Positions 1-9,841 are shown, counted from the first letter of the stretch. The stretch is DNA of 64,000 nt from Neoarius graeffei (GCF_027579695.1 NC_083569.1:75192149-75256148), one strand, 5' to 3'. The notes: generated by a model from the sequence alone, not told the origin. Translations and numbers: made by a program.

Positions 1-171
1 TGGAGTAATTGCATGTTAAGTTCCACTGAGATATTATTCAGCATATGTCAGTCCAAAACATTAGACTGATTATTACTTGTCCATGCAAACAAGAATAATT
101 CAACTCAGTAAACATGATCAACTGCTGTGTTTGTGTAGGAAATCGATCTGCTCAAAATTTGATCACAGTAC

Positions 172-268
172 CTGCTGAAGTGTCTGTCTGCTCTTCCACA
201 TCAGACTGTTTTTCAGGAAGATCTAGTTGTAGCTCTTTGTCACAGAAATCTCTGGCGTCTTCAACTTG
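172..268 (-). CDS. GVIN (very large GTPase) upstream exon, partial gene continuing left of window
   Basis: On the minus strand this stretch reads as the same 97-base exon found at 59,920-60,016 (plus) and 26,474-26,570 (minus). It is a short acidic segment containing DFCDKELQLDLPEKQSD that ends in an AG/GT donor (G at 172, GT at 171-170). The fibronectin and giant GTPase exons that follow it in the other two copies would lie left of base 1 and cannot be seen. The acceptor is inferred from an AG in a weak pyrimidine context, so the 5' exon edge is uncertain. Window base 1 falls in the intron just before the fibronectin exon. This implies a third GVIN copy, on the minus strand, off the left edge. 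It could also be an orphan exon left by the duplication. Confidence 0.45.
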
Positions 269-497
269 CTTGATTTGGGAATATTTGAACAAAGATATGA
301 ACAAGGATCAAGGGCGTAAGTTTGGTATTAACATTGGTGGGGACATAAACACAATGCCAACCCCCAGTGGCGCCAACTTCAGGTCAACATTTGAGGGTCA
401 CAATATTTTGCTCCATTGTGTTCCACCAAAAGAGTATCCATCATCTCTCCAAAGTCCAGACTTTTAAAATTTGAAGTTCAGAAGAACTGTAGTAATT

Positions 498-501
<4 letters not shown>

Positions 502-550
<49 letters not shown>
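502..550. repeat. (TAA)n microsatellite
   Basis: About 16 TAA units. The mirror copy in the right arm is the (ATT)n tract at 59,641-59,687. There the same site also carries a truncated SINE insertion. Confidence 0.9.
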
Positions 551-930
551 TGCAATTAATTTGATTAATTGCAAACCTTGCATGTGATGATTAACTCATT
601 CTACCAAATGTATTTTACAAGCGAATAACGCACTGACTGTCAGGAGGGTGTACGGTATGTTCCTTTCCCTCATAAATGGAAGTAAAACACATACGGAGCC
701 TTAAACACTGTGTTCCATGAGGCTGTCAGGGGGAGGAAGCTATCTTCTGTGTTTAAGCTGATATGTGACTGATCTAACGGTAAAACAGGACGAGGGCTCT
801 AGAACTTTTTTGAAACATTGAAAGGTTACAATTTTACATGGCAACAGAATGTATCTGAATTCTGATTGGTGGTTCTTATATTATTGCCCTTTTGTTGTCT
901 TCTTGAGCCCAGAGTGGAGAGGGTTTTGAA
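551..930. other. Left-arm non-coding sequence, matched inverted at 59,190-59,516
   Basis: No open frame of note. The whole stretch is found in reverse complement in the right arm with only scattered substitutions, which shows it belongs to the duplicated unit. It includes a run related to the tract at 59,300-59,400. I see no RNA gene or regulatory motif that can be defended. Confidence 0.6.
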
Positions 931-1322
931 GAAAGAAAAAAGAAAGAAAGCACAACTTTATTCATCACACGCTTGTGAAATTCCTCTCTGCATTTAACCC
1001 ATCTGAAGCAGTGAACACACACGTGAGCAATGAGCACACACACATACCCAGAGCAGTGGGCAGCCATGCTAACAGCACCCAGGGAGCAGTTGGGAGTTAG
1101 TTGCCTTGCTCAAGGGCACCTCAGCCCAAGGCCGTCCCATATTAACCTAACCTCATGTCTTTGGACTGTGGGGGAAACTGGAGCACCCGCAGGAAACCCA
1201 CGCAGACACGAGGAGAACATGCAAACTCCACACAGAAAGGGCCCCATCGGTCACTGGGCTCGAACCCAGAACCTTCTTGCTGTGAGGCGACCATGCTAAC
1301 CACTACACCACTGTCCCGTGGT
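930..1322 (-). mobile_element. tRNA-derived SINE (left-arm copy, full)
   Basis: On the minus strand the element begins with GTGGTGTAGTGGTTAGC (A-box region) and GGTTCGAGCC (B-box), the internal RNA polymerase III promoter of tRNA-derived SINEs. It then runs through the shared body with TTTGCATGTTCTCC and ends in an AAAG-rich tail near 930-950. The paralogous copy is at 58,736-59,125 on the plus strand, so it predates the inverted duplication. It shares the head with the SINE copies at 15,636, 43,175, 44,426, 49,741 and 50,120 but has a different 3' half, so it is probably a sister subfamily. Confidence 0.7.
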
Positions 1323-1332
1323 GTAGTGGCGA

Positions 1333-2245
1333 GGCGAGGCGCATAAGGCTTCAGAAATTCTCGTAATTCTTAATTATTCTTCTTCCGGGTTTGCGGTGTT
1401 TACAGATCCCAGCGCGCTCGCGGGGCGTGGGTGGGCATGTGAGGACACTCCTCCTCACCAATCAGTGCACAGGGGAGTGTCTGCTCACGCCCCCAACCTC
1501 ACTCGGCTCGCTTTGGCTCGCTTCAGCCCCACTCCAAAACGTTATATTATGGCCCTTTTCCACTACCCTTTTTCAGCTCACTTTAGCTCGCTTCAGCTCA
1601 CTTCAGCCCGACATGGCTCGCGTTTCGACTACCAAAAACCAGCACGACTCAGCTTGCTTCAGCCCTGCTTAGCCCCTAAAACTCGCACCGTTTTGGAGTG
1701 GGGCTGAAGCGAGCCAAAGCGAGCCGACTGAGGCTGGGGGCGTGAGCAGACACTCCCCTGTGCACTGATTGGTGAGCAGGAGTGTCCTCACATGCCCACA
1801 CACGCCCCGCGAGTGCGCTGGGATCTGTAAACACCGCAAACCCGGAAGGAGAAGAATTACGAATTACGAGAATTTCTGAAGCCTTATGCGCCTCGCCTCA
1901 TCTATACGATCTTGCCAGTATCTGTTGGCGTTGTCGGTGACAACAAGCCACAGCACCAAGACCAGCAACACTAACGACTCCATGTCCTCCATGTTTATTG
2001 TTTACTATTCGGGTCGTGAGACTACCGCTTAAAAGATCACTGATGTCACTGTTTGCGCTGCTTAACGACATCACCTGACGTCCACCCACTTTCGCTAACT
2101 CCACCCAATGTGTCCACCCACTTCCAGCCAGCACGGTTCAGCGCGGTTGTAGTCGAAATGCAACTCCAACAGCCCCGCTCAGCCCGACTCAGCACGGCAC
2201 GGCTCAGCCCGACTCAGCCGCGTTTGTAGTGGAAAAGCGGCATTA
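1333..2245. mobile_element. MITE with an attached inverted partial copy (foldback)
   Basis: A non-autonomous DNA element spans about 1,551-2,245 with short terminal inverted repeats, GGCCCTTTTCCACTAC at the left and GTAGTGGAAAAGCGGC at the right. Immediately to its left, 1,333-1,540 is the reverse complement of its internal segment 1,685-1,905, which creates a long hairpin. The inner arms include CCCCACTCCAAAACG and its complement. The insertion is absent from the right arm, so it is later than the duplication or was lost there. The superfamily is not certain. Confidence 0.65.
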
Positions 2246-2785
2246 GCTTGTAGTGTGTCGGCATTCCAGCGGCCGCCCTTTCTCTCCTCGCCTGTGTTCA
2301 GCCTCGCATTGCTGGAACACAAACATTCTGTTGACTTCTCTCGGTGAGCCAGTAACTAGTAGGGATGAGAAAGTGTTTTTCTTGCATTTTAACTGGAACC
2401 TGCTGCCTGTACTGCACATCCCATATGAAAAAGAAAAAAACTGCAATTTATTGATAACTTACTTCTGAGGTATGAAGTTTTACACCATTACAACACTTAC
2501 AGACAACAAGTCATTATTACTTGTGCTCCATGAAACACATTTTAATGGGTCAGGAGAATGTACTGTATGTGGACTTCTAGGCTGTGCCTTTGTCCTTAAT
2601 AGCATTTTTTCCTCTTTCATTACTTTTACTTTTGTACTTTAAAGTAGTTTAGAAATCAGTATACTTTTTACTTTTACTTGAGTAAAAAGCTTCAGTTGAT
2701 ACTTTTACTTCATGAAAAGTATTTCTAAACCATAGTATCTATACTTCTACTTGAGTAATAAATGGTAATACTTTTGACACCTCTC

Positions 2786-2828
<43 letters not shown>
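2246..2828. other. Non-coding interval with an ACTTTTACTTGAGTAA repeat and TG/AT microsatellite
   Basis: 2,246-2,560 shows no gene or repeat I recognise. 2,610-2,765 is a dispersed repeat type marked by ACTTTTACTTGAGTAA twice in similar contexts, probably a hAT-like MITE fragment. 2,786-2,828 is a (TG)n/(TA)n microsatellite into which the following hAT element inserted. The small open frames here follow the microsatellite and are not coding. Confidence 0.5.
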
Positions 2829-3444
2829 GCAGGCCCGGCGCCAGGAACAGTTTACTAAGGGGGCAATTAGAAATCGCAAGGGGGCAAATATTTTTCATAT
2901 AGTGTGCAGTAGTGATGGCGGTCTGACAACGTGTTTCAAACAATTAACTGCGCCAACCACAAAACCACGGCCCCGAAGGTTGCTTTAGTCCGAGAAAATC
3001 ATGTGACATTACCAGGGCAGTTGCGCTTTATCAACCCCCGTGCCCACCTGTTAACCCTCCCCTCCAATTTTCTCACAGACACGCGTTACAACCGGAAAGA
3101 TGCCAAACATAACACACACACAAACCTACAGGCAAGTCCTTTACATTTAAAATACATACAAACAGCTCCGCGGCATGAAAACAAAACGTCAATGCAAGTC
3201 TAAGGTACTTGGCTCGGCGGCCAAAATCATAATTAAAAAAAAAAAATCAACAGACCCCGCGGCTGCACCAGTAATAGCCTTCCTGACTCGCACCGAGTCA
3301 ACGCTAACCACTTAATCCGCGACCCCAGTTTAGGCGTGTAGGGGACTAAACACTCTGAAGTGATGAATTTTCACCCCCGCTGCATGGGGGGTGACGTCAA
3401 CGACACACATTCTTACGCTATTTGCGCACAAAGCGGACCATATA

Positions 3445-3874
3445 TGTTAAGATTGCGCTGCGTGCTGTTCAGATGCGTTACCAGGAGATCTCCGAGGACA
3501 AGAAGAGAGCGAACCACATGAGTTAAATCAATCTGGTTTATTCTCAGCGTGTCCTAACACACAGCTGCGTCAGGGCTTTATATACACTTCGTAGGGAGTA
3601 TCAGCAGTGGAAAGTTATGGAATGTGCTTTGCACACTCAGTATCAAGGTCACACAGGAGTTATGCACAGTTCAACAAGATGTTTCACACAAAAACATAGA
3701 CAAAATCAGGATATGAAACGGGAACAGAACATGTGAAAAGTACAAAATGTACAGAGCAGCACGTATTATCTCTGGCCTAAAGTTAACCCTAAACTGCTAC
3801 ACTACACGACAGTCACCCTTGGGCCGCGCATTTACAAGAGTAGGTTTAGGAGTATTCAGGATTATATTCTTACA
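3445..3874 (-). repeat. 3' LTR of the provirus (430 bp)
   Basis: TG...CA-type ends: read on the minus strand it begins TGTAAGAATA and ends CTTAACA. The minus-strand TATA box TATATAAA lies at 3,584-3,577 and the AATAAA polyadenylation signal at 3,542-3,537, about 40 bases downstream. This gives a short R region and places U3 at about 3,874-3,555. I find no difference from the 5' LTR over the 430 bases. Confidence 0.92.
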
Positions 3875-3886
3875 ATCCCCTCTTTA
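3875..3886 (-). promoter_or_regulatory. Polypurine tract of the provirus
   Basis: The minus strand reads AAAGAGGGGAT immediately before the 3' LTR begins TGTAAGAA. A purine run abutting the LTR is the plus-strand DNA primer site of retroviruses. Confidence 0.8.
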
Positions 3887-3914
3887 ATACTCTGACGCAA
3901 GCCCAGAGTATTAT

Positions 3915-4250
3915 TCACACCCCAGTCTTGGCCGACAACCTTACCTCTGGGTCTGTATTGTCTGTCAGGAAAACCTTAGTTTGAGTATACGAGGGCCACA
4001 GGCTGAGCCATGTCATATTAACCTTAGAGTAGTTAGATGGGGCTATTCGGACCGGAAAAGGATCGCTGCTGTCATGGGGTAACAAAGAACACACATAACA
4101 AGGTTTACTCATATTCATTGATGTTTTTACAGTGAAGTTTATATATTTCCAAAACTCGTTATCCCTTGGGTCCCGGTGTATTGCTTGTGCGGGTAACCCT
4201 GCCCCAAGCGTTGAGATCAGCACGATGATGAAGAAAGTCATACTGGTCAC
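3915..4250 (-). pseudogene. env: Truncated retroviral env (signal peptide and short N-terminal part)
   Basis: A 111-residue frame on the minus strand lies between the end of pol (4,491) and the polypurine tract (3,886). It opens with a hydrophobic signal-like stretch (FFIIVLISTLGAG) followed by a short ectodomain-like part with several N-x-S/T sites (NFT, NMS, NYS, NMT) and a CYVC motif. A retroviral envelope is usually 450-650 residues with a surface and a transmembrane subunit. No fusion peptide, immunosuppressive region or membrane anchor can be present in the remaining 30 bases before the polypurine tract. I infer a large internal deletion of env, so the provirus could at most move within a cell lineage unless complemented. 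The position makes env the best reading; the sequence itself is only weakly diagnostic. Confidence 0.6.
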
Positions 4251-4490
4251 TGACTTTGTTCTCTAATGCTCACAGGGTGCAGACGGCGAAAAATATCACA
4301 GGCTCCCGTGCTTTTCAGACTCTTCAGCCCAGAACTTTGCAAGACTCACCAACCATCCCCTCTTTGTAGATCAGCCGAAACTGGATTGCTCCAGATGCTG
4401 GAAGGGGATCCCTGAAAAGGCCGTCAGCTATTGTCACAGCAACTTTCTGAAACACAAAAGTCTGTTAAGCATCAACAATATAGATTTCTA

Positions 4491-7400
4491 TTACATTGGA
4501 GCCTTCTTTATTCTGCTGGCATGGATCCACTGTGGAAAAAGGTCCGTTAGTACAGCCGTGCGAGTTACAGCGAGTACATCGGTGGGCCCACTGTAGGGTG
4601 ACTCCTCCATGGGAGCGTTTAGTTTAGCGAATCTCTTTACTAAAACTCTGTCCCCTACCTCAAAGGGGTGAGTGTGTGCCTCTGGAATGGGAGGCTTTTT
4701 GGAATTTACTCTCGCCCAATACTCATCCAGCACCCGCATGAGACCCACCGCGTACTCGCTGAGATGTACTTCAAGATCACCCGTTCCTATAACCTGCATG
4801 CCTCTACGCCAAGGGACAGGAAAGGGGCGTCCCATGACGAGCTCGTACGGAGATAAATTGTCGAGAGCGACCTGAGCAGTCATGCGCATATCAGCGAGGA
4901 CCAACGGTAAAACTTGGACCCAATTTTTCGTGCCTGCGTCTTGCATAGCCTTACGCAACTTACCCTTAATTGTTCTATTCGCGCGCTCCACAATGCCAGA
5001 GGACTGTGGATGGTATGGGATATGAAAACGCCAATTGATCTTGAGGTCTTTACATAGCTCCTGCGTTACCTTAGAGGTGAACGGCGTTCCCTTATCAGAG
5101 TCAATTCCTACCGGAAGACCGTAACGTGGGATAATTTCCTGTGTAAGTTTGTTCACTGCTGTTCGGGCGTTCTCTTTGCTACACGGGAAAGCCTCAATCC
5201 ACCGTGAAAATTTGTCAATCATGACCAAAAGGTATTTGAACGGGCCCTGCTTTGGCATGTGAGTGAAGTCGATCTGCCATTCTTGGAAAGGCGTGTCGGG
5301 TATGGGAAGGTGCTGATGTACCGCGCCTGGTTTAGATAGATTATTCTGGGCGCACGTTAAACACTTGTCCAGAATGTTGTGTGCGTCTGTGTGCAAATTA
5401 TTGATGCAGAATGTTCTGTTCATATCCTCCACTACCCCTCTTCGGCCGCGATGAGTGGGACCATGGAACTCGCGGACGAGAAAGGGAGTACAGTGACGAG
5501 GTAAACAAAGACGGCCCTGTGCGTCAAGCAAAACGCCACTCTTCTCTGTCGCGCCCTGGGCGTCCCAGAACTGTGTATCTGCCACAGAGGCCGAGGCCTG
5601 GATAGAAATGAGATCTATGTCAGGTAAGACAGCGCTAACCATGCGATCAGTAGAAACTAAAGCGCAATTAAAGCCTGGAGGCAGGACACCGGATGCGGCT
5701 GCAGCTTTAGCGACTCGATCAGCGAATGAATTGCCCTTTACTTCAAATGAGTCCCCTCTTGTGTGCGCGCGTGTCTTAACAATGGCCAACGTGCACGGAA
5801 GGAGACAGGCGGTGATTAAATCAGTAACAAGTGAAGAATGAGAAATGGGCTTACCGTCGGCTGTCGTAAACCCCCGAGACGCCCAAATGCGGCCGAAGTC
5901 GTGCGCCACGCCGAAAGCGTAGCGTGAGTCGGTGTAAATAGTAACGTCTGTGTCTTGAGCCAAAATACATGCACGAGTCAAAGCATAGAGCTCCGCAGCC
6001 TGAGCAGAAGAAAAAGGCAAAGAATGAGCTTCAACAATTTCATCAGGGAGGCGACAAACAGAGTAACCACACAGGAACACACCATCCGCAGGGCGGGAAC
6101 AGGAACCATCTACAAAAAGAGAATCGCCTGTGGAAAGAGGGGTGGAGTGTAAGTCTGGGCGGATGCTAGTTTCAAAAACGATATTAGAAAGACAGTCATG
6201 TGAGTCGAACGCAACATCGTCATCCTGTGAGTTAAGAAGACGCTGAAGAGCGTGGGCGACAGAATCAAACGACGAGGAGGGCTTAACAGTGAGATGCTCT
6301 GTGGCCAAAAGAATAAACTCATAGCCAGAGCGACGCTGAGCAGACAAATGCTGAGTGCTAAGATTCCGCAGAATGTACACGACGTCATGTGAAGTGTGTA
6401 AAATGAGCGGATGCGACAAAACAAGTTTTTCAGCGTCCGTGACCATGAGAGCACACGCAGCAACAGCCCTAAGACAGCCAGGAAGCCCTTGTGCCACAGC
6501 GTCAAGAGTTTTAGACAGAAACGCGCAAGGTCGCATGCCCCCCCCGTGCTCCTGAGCCAGCACCCCAGAGGCGGTCCCCTTCTGATTGCACACATACAGG
6601 TGAAACGGCAAACGATAGTTCGGCAGCCCGAGAGCAGGGGCGGAGCACAAAGCTTGCTTCAGAGCCTTGAAGGCCGTTAGCATGTCCTCAGTCCAGACCA
6701 GGGGCTGAGTCAAAGGATCTGAGTGACTTATAGCTGAACGCAAACACTTGTCATAGATTGAACAGTCAGGGATCCATTGACGACAGTAATTGATGAGGCC
6801 CAGAAATGCCATGAGAGCGTGCTTGGTTGCAGGTACCTGAGTGTCCATAATGACTTGAACGCGTTCCGGGCTAAGCCTCCTGGAACCCTGGGAGAGGTCA
6901 TGTCCCAAGTAGCGAACAGTTGTGAGGCAAAACTGCAACTTCGTGCGGGAGACCTTGAAACCCTTCTGCGCCAGGAGTGTGAGGAGAGACAATGTGGCGG
7001 CAGCACAAGCGTCTTGATCCTCCGCCGTTACCAGAAGATCATCCGCGTACTGGAGCACCGTGGAGCCCCGGGGAAGACAGAGATCAGCCAGCGCGTCCCG
7101 CAATACGGCAGTGAAGACCGCCGGTGAGTCAATGAAACCCTGTGGCAACCGCGTCCACGTGTATTGTCTTCCCCTGTGTGTGAAAGCAAACAGGGGCTGA
7201 GTCTCATGGCCCACAGGAACACTGAAAAAGGCAGAGCACAAATCAATCACAGAGAAATAAGCATGGTCACACGGAATAGAAGACATAAGAGAAGGAACGT
7301 CAGGGACCACTGGAGCCACGGGAACGATGAGTTCATTTATTTTACGTAGATCTTGAGTGAGGCGCCATGTGCCATCCGGTTTTGGGACCGGGTTCACTGG

Positions 7401-8108
7401 GGTGTTATACGGGCTGACACAAGGAACCACGACACCTTGCTGCAAAAGAGATTGTAGAATATTGTCAATACCATCGAGCTTACTAGGAGACAGAGGGTAT
7501 TGTTTAACATAAACAGGTGTAGAGTGTTTAATAACAGCTTCATACGGAGAGCAGCTCACAGAGCCCACATCGTCCTTATGATCCGCCCACAGGGTGTTAG
7601 GAAGAGCAGAGAGAACAGGGGAAAGAGCTTGGGACGTACAAGCAGCGTTCAGAATGTTATGTGGCAGCACAGAACTGGATAGAGCAAAAACATCAGGCGG
7701 AGCACCGTCCGGAGTATCAACAATCATGTGTGAGCCGCTAAAGGAGATCAAGAGTCCGAGAAGACTCATGAGGTCGCGACCTAAAAGATTAAAAGGGCAC
7801 TCTGGCATAAAAATGAAAGAGTGTGAAAAACGCAATGAAGGGTCCAGAGTGCAGATGACAGGTAAGGGTGGTGTACAACTAGAGTCAAAAGGAACCCCTT
7901 CTATCCCCACAGAGCTAACAAACCGTGTAGATAAAGGACCCTCATAATCCCTCCCTACTGAGGACATAGTGGCCCCAGTATCAAGTATAAACGGATACTC
8001 CCTTCCTGCCAAACACAGAGGCACAAGAGGGAGCTCCGCATTACGAGGAGAGCTAAAAGAGAGATTTAACATGGCAACGGCTGTGGATTCCGTACCCTGG
8101 GGGTAGCC
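4491..8108 (-). CDS. pol: Retroviral pol: protease, reverse transcriptase, RNase H, integrase
   Basis: The frame is open for over 1,200 codons and lies in the same frame as gag, separated by one UAG. From the first Met after the stop (8,072): protease near residues 20-110 with ILDTGATMS; reverse transcriptase with LPQGF and the active site YADD at 342-345; a connection; RNase H near 640-790 with LFVDGS and YTDSRYA; an integrase zinc domain around 860-915 (HGPTH, CLTCAQ); and the integrase core with D935 in QIDFTH, D993 in SDKGTPF and E1029 in GIVERAN. The D-x57-D-x35-E spacing is canonical for retroviral integrase. The C-terminus is a basic domain typical of gammaretrovirus-like integrases. 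No internal stop is present, so the enzyme may be functional. Expression would be as a Gag-Pol fusion by readthrough; the ATG at 8,072 is probably not a real start. Confidence 0.93.
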   Translation of the reverse strand, partial: GYPQGTESTAVAMLNLSFSSPRNAELPLVPLCLAGREYPFILDTGATMSSVGRDYEGPLSTRFVSSVGIEGVPFDSSCTPPLPVICTLDPSLRFSHSFIFMPECPFNLLGRDLMSLLGLLISFSGSHMIVDTPDGAPPDVFALSSSVLPHNILNAACTSQALSPVLSALPNTLWADHKDDVGSVSCSPYEAVIKHSTPVYVKQYPLSPSKLDGIDNILQSLLQQGVVVPCVSPYNTPVNPVPKPDGTWRLTQDLRKINELIVPVAPVVPDVPSLMSSIPCDHAYFSVIDLCSAFFSVPVGHETQPLFAFTHRGRQYTWTRLPQGFIDSPAVFTAVLRDALADLCLPRGSTVLQYADDLLVTAEDQDACAAATLSLLTLLAQKGFKVSRTKLQFCLTTVRYLGHDLSQGSRRLSPERVQVIMDTQVPATKHALMAFLGLINYCRQWIPDCSIYDKCLRSAISHSDPLTQPLVWTEDMLTAFKALKQALCSAPALGLPNYRLPFHLYVCNQKGTASGVLAQEHGGGMRPCAFLSKTLDAVAQGLPGCLRAVAACALMVTDAEKLVLSHPLILHTSHDVVYILRNLSTQHLSAQRRSGYEFILLATEHLTVKPSSSFDSVAHALQRLLNSQDDDVAFDSHDCLSNIVFETSIRPDLHSTPLSTGDSLFVDGSCSRPADGVFLCGYSVCRLPDEIVEAHSLPFSSAQAAELYALTRACILAQDTDVTIYTDSRYAFGVAHDFGRIWASRGFTTADGKPISHSSLVTDLITACLLPCTLAIVKTRAHTRGDSFEVKGNSFADRVAKAAAASGVLPPGFNCALVSTDRMVSAVLPDIDLISIQASASVADTQFWDAQGATEKSGVLLDAQGRLCLPRHCTPFLVREFHGPTHRGRRGVVEDMNRTFCINNLHTDAHNILDKCLTCAQNNLSKPGAVHQHLPIPDTPFQEWQIDFTHMPKQGPFKYLLVMIDKFSRWIEAFPCSKENARTAVNKLTQEIIPRYGLPVGIDSDKGTPFTSKVTQELCKDLKINWRFHIPYHPQSSGIVERANRTIKGKLRKAMQDAGTKNWVQVLPLVLADMRMTAQVALDNLSPYELVMGRPFPVPWRRGMQVIGTGDLEVHLSEYAVGLMRVLDEYWARVNSKKPPIPEAHTHPFEVGDRVLVKRFAKLNAPMEESPYSGPTDVLAVTRTAVLTDLFPQWIHASRIKKAPM

Positions 8109-8111
8109 CTA
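8109..8111 (-). promoter_or_regulatory. In-frame UAG between gag and pol (readthrough site)
   Basis: Gag ends at TAG (8,111-8,109). The next 12 codons continue in the same frame into pol without another stop, and the base after the stop is G (TAGGGC). UAG-G between in-frame gag and pol is the arrangement of gammaretroviruses and epsilonretroviruses, where a few per cent of ribosomes insert an amino acid and read on. I did not establish a downstream pseudoknot. Confidence 0.85.
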
Positions 8112-9653
8112 TAGCGGGGCGTGATAGCGCTGGTCCTGTCCGTTATTCTGCCGATAGCCCTTAGGTCCGGGATTCTGGCCTTGCAACACATCCCCTAATT
8201 CTCCCGTCCTACTCTGCTCATCCCTCCGCCGCGCATAGCATTCCCTCATCCAGTGGCCCTCCTTTCCACAATAGTGGCACCTGCCTGTTTTCTTCCGGTT
8301 CCCACCCGACCATGTGCGAGGCCCGGTGCGTGTTTTGTCATTATTATGACGATACGACCCGGGGCCCTGTGGGGCCACAGATAAACATGCTTTATTAGTC
8401 TTACAATCTAACAACCCATCACTTTCCATTGTCCTCAACCGTTCACCCGCTTGGCGAAGGACCAAATGAGTCCTATCGCTCAAGTGATGTTTCAAAACGT
8501 TCTGAACCTCAGGGCGGCAGTTAGATAAAAAGGTGGACAGGAACATTGGATTGGGTTGAGTCATGTCCAATTCTAACCCACCCAGGTGCTGCCAAACTTC
8601 ACCAAAACGTTTCCAAAAGGCCGACGTCACTTCTGACTTTTCCTGTTTACAGTTAGTAACCTGCGACAGATCACGGTTCGCTTGTTTCATAGCCAGTAAA
8701 TACCTAGTTAACTGCTCACGCAGGAGCTGCAAAGCATTCGGTGTGTCCCTCCAAAAAAATGTCGACACGGTGCGCTGACGCGGACGGCCACCTTCCTGAG
8801 CCGGAGCTATTTCTTCCTTTATATTCATAGCGACGTCATTTCTAGGTTGCAACACATCGACTATTTCGAGCAAACGCTCCTCATCATATGAGTCCCCTAA
8901 TTGATTCTGTAATATAAACCTATAGTCAGCACCAGTTAACTGACAGTTACGGGATGCCTTAATTAACATGTCGACAAAAAGAAGCGGTTTGTCGGGCGAA
9001 GGGAGCAGGGAAATTATATCTTTAAGGGCTGATGGCGACGGGGGCTCCACATCAATCCCACTGCGCTTCACTTTCCAGACACATGCTACGTTGCCTGGGG
9101 GAAATGGTCTGGAGCCCGCGTCTGGGCCCACGTCATCAGGATCATTCCAGTCATCGTCGCCCCCCTCTTCCTCGTCGTGATCTTCCCCATTATTCCCCTT
9201 GGGACCCTTGCCTTTCTTGGAAACGGCAGGGGCGGGTGGAACTTTAGTTTGTGCTTCTAAATCGGCGGACGACGAGGGTAAAGAGACGGCCGCCTCTTTA
9301 GTAACAGGCGTTGGTCTTGGTTTTGGAATAGCCTTTAAAACAGGTCTCGGGGTGTAAACACCCTTTGATTTATCCCATACCTTCTTCATGTCAAACCATT
9401 TATCATACCCTGCGCGCATATAAGGGCGGTCCCAATCCGGATCGCCTAAGCTTTCATAAATCATACGGTGCGCTGAAGCAAGAAAGCCTGGATTAAACGT
9501 CCCATCACGGGGATACGATGGAATCTGAGGATTTGCCTCCGTCCACCCAGCCAAATTGTCCAGCCACGGCGTAACGTAATAGCCTAAACCACACTTATTC
9601 ATCCATTCCGCCGGGGTGTCTGTGACCTCAGGTTTAGGATACGAGCCCCCCAT
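8109..9653 (-). CDS. gag: Retroviral Gag polyprotein
   Basis: The open frame reaches 9,668, but I choose the second Met at 9,653 because it gives MGGSYPK, an N-myristoylation signal expected on a retroviral matrix protein. That leaves 514 residues. In order: a matrix-like N-terminus, a Pro- and acid-rich linker (EDHDEEEGGDDDWNDPDD near residues 160-180), and a capsid-like region whose later part has a major-homology-like stretch (QEKSEVTSAFWKRFGEVW). One CCHC zinc knuckle follows, C-x2-C-x4-H-x4-C (CHYCGKEGHWMREC, near 459-472), for RNA binding. A single knuckle fits gamma/epsilon-like viruses. The reading frame is intact. It is followed by UAG and in-frame pol. Gag would assemble particles at the plasma membrane. 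Confidence 0.9.
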   Translation of the reverse strand: MGGSYPKPEVTDTPAEWMNKCGLGYYVTPWLDNLAGWTEANPQIPSYPRDGTFNPGFLASAHRMIYESLGDPDWDRPYMRAGYDKWFDMKKVWDKSKGVYTPRPVLKAIPKPRPTPVTKEAAVSLPSSSADLEAQTKVPPAPAVSKKGKGPKGNNGEDHDEEEGGDDDWNDPDDVGPDAGSRPFPPGNVACVWKVKRSGIDVEPPSPSALKDIISLLPSPDKPLLFVDMLIKASRNCQLTGADYRFILQNQLGDSYDEERLLEIVDVLQPRNDVAMNIKEEIAPAQEGGRPRQRTVSTFFWRDTPNALQLLREQLTRYLLAMKQANRDLSQVTNCKQEKSEVTSAFWKRFGEVWQHLGGLELDMTQPNPMFLSTFLSNCRPEVQNVLKHHLSDRTHLVLRQAGERLRTMESDGLLDCKTNKACLSVAPQGPGSYRHNNDKTRTGPRTWSGGNRKKTGRCHYCGKEGHWMRECYARRRDEQSRTGELGDVLQGQNPGPKGYRQNNGQDQRYHAPL

Positions 9654-9705
9654 CGTACAGTAAAGCAAACGGATCTGAACAGAAACAAACAGCAGATATT
9701 TATCT

Positions 9706-9841
9706 AAATTTCTATAGCACGCTCTTCCTGGACTCGAACCAGGGAAAACAAAGCCCTCCTTAGGGCACTACACAAATTTCTATAGCGCGCTCTTCCTGGA
9801 CTCGAACCAGGGAAAACAAAGCCCTCCTTAGGGCACTACGG
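9706..9841 (-). repeat. Two tandem 68-bp units in the retroviral leader, each with a T-arm-like and a second hairpin
   Basis: Unit 1 is 9,706-9,773 and unit 2 is 9,774-9,841, with about one internal substitution (GCACGC versus GCGCGC) plus a difference at the last bases. On the minus strand each unit carries GCCCTAAGGAGGGC, a 5-bp stem with a 4-nt loop (9,766-9,753 and 9,834-9,821). Each also carries CCTGGTTCGAGTCCAGG, a 5-bp stem with a 7-nt loop (9,743-9,727 and 9,811-9,795). The second hairpin matches a tRNA T-arm and contains the RNA polymerase III B-box GGTTCGAGTCC. The position between primer site and gag is where packaging and dimerisation signals lie. Confidence 0.85.

Noticed and set aside
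502-550. CRISPR-like array
   Set aside because: The regular repeats here are simple trinucleotide tracts with no spacers; the genome is vertebrate.
9720-9841. True tRNA genes at the B-box hairpins
   Set aside because: Only a T-arm and one other hairpin are present; no acceptor stem, D-arm or anticodon arm can be drawn, so not a tRNA gene.
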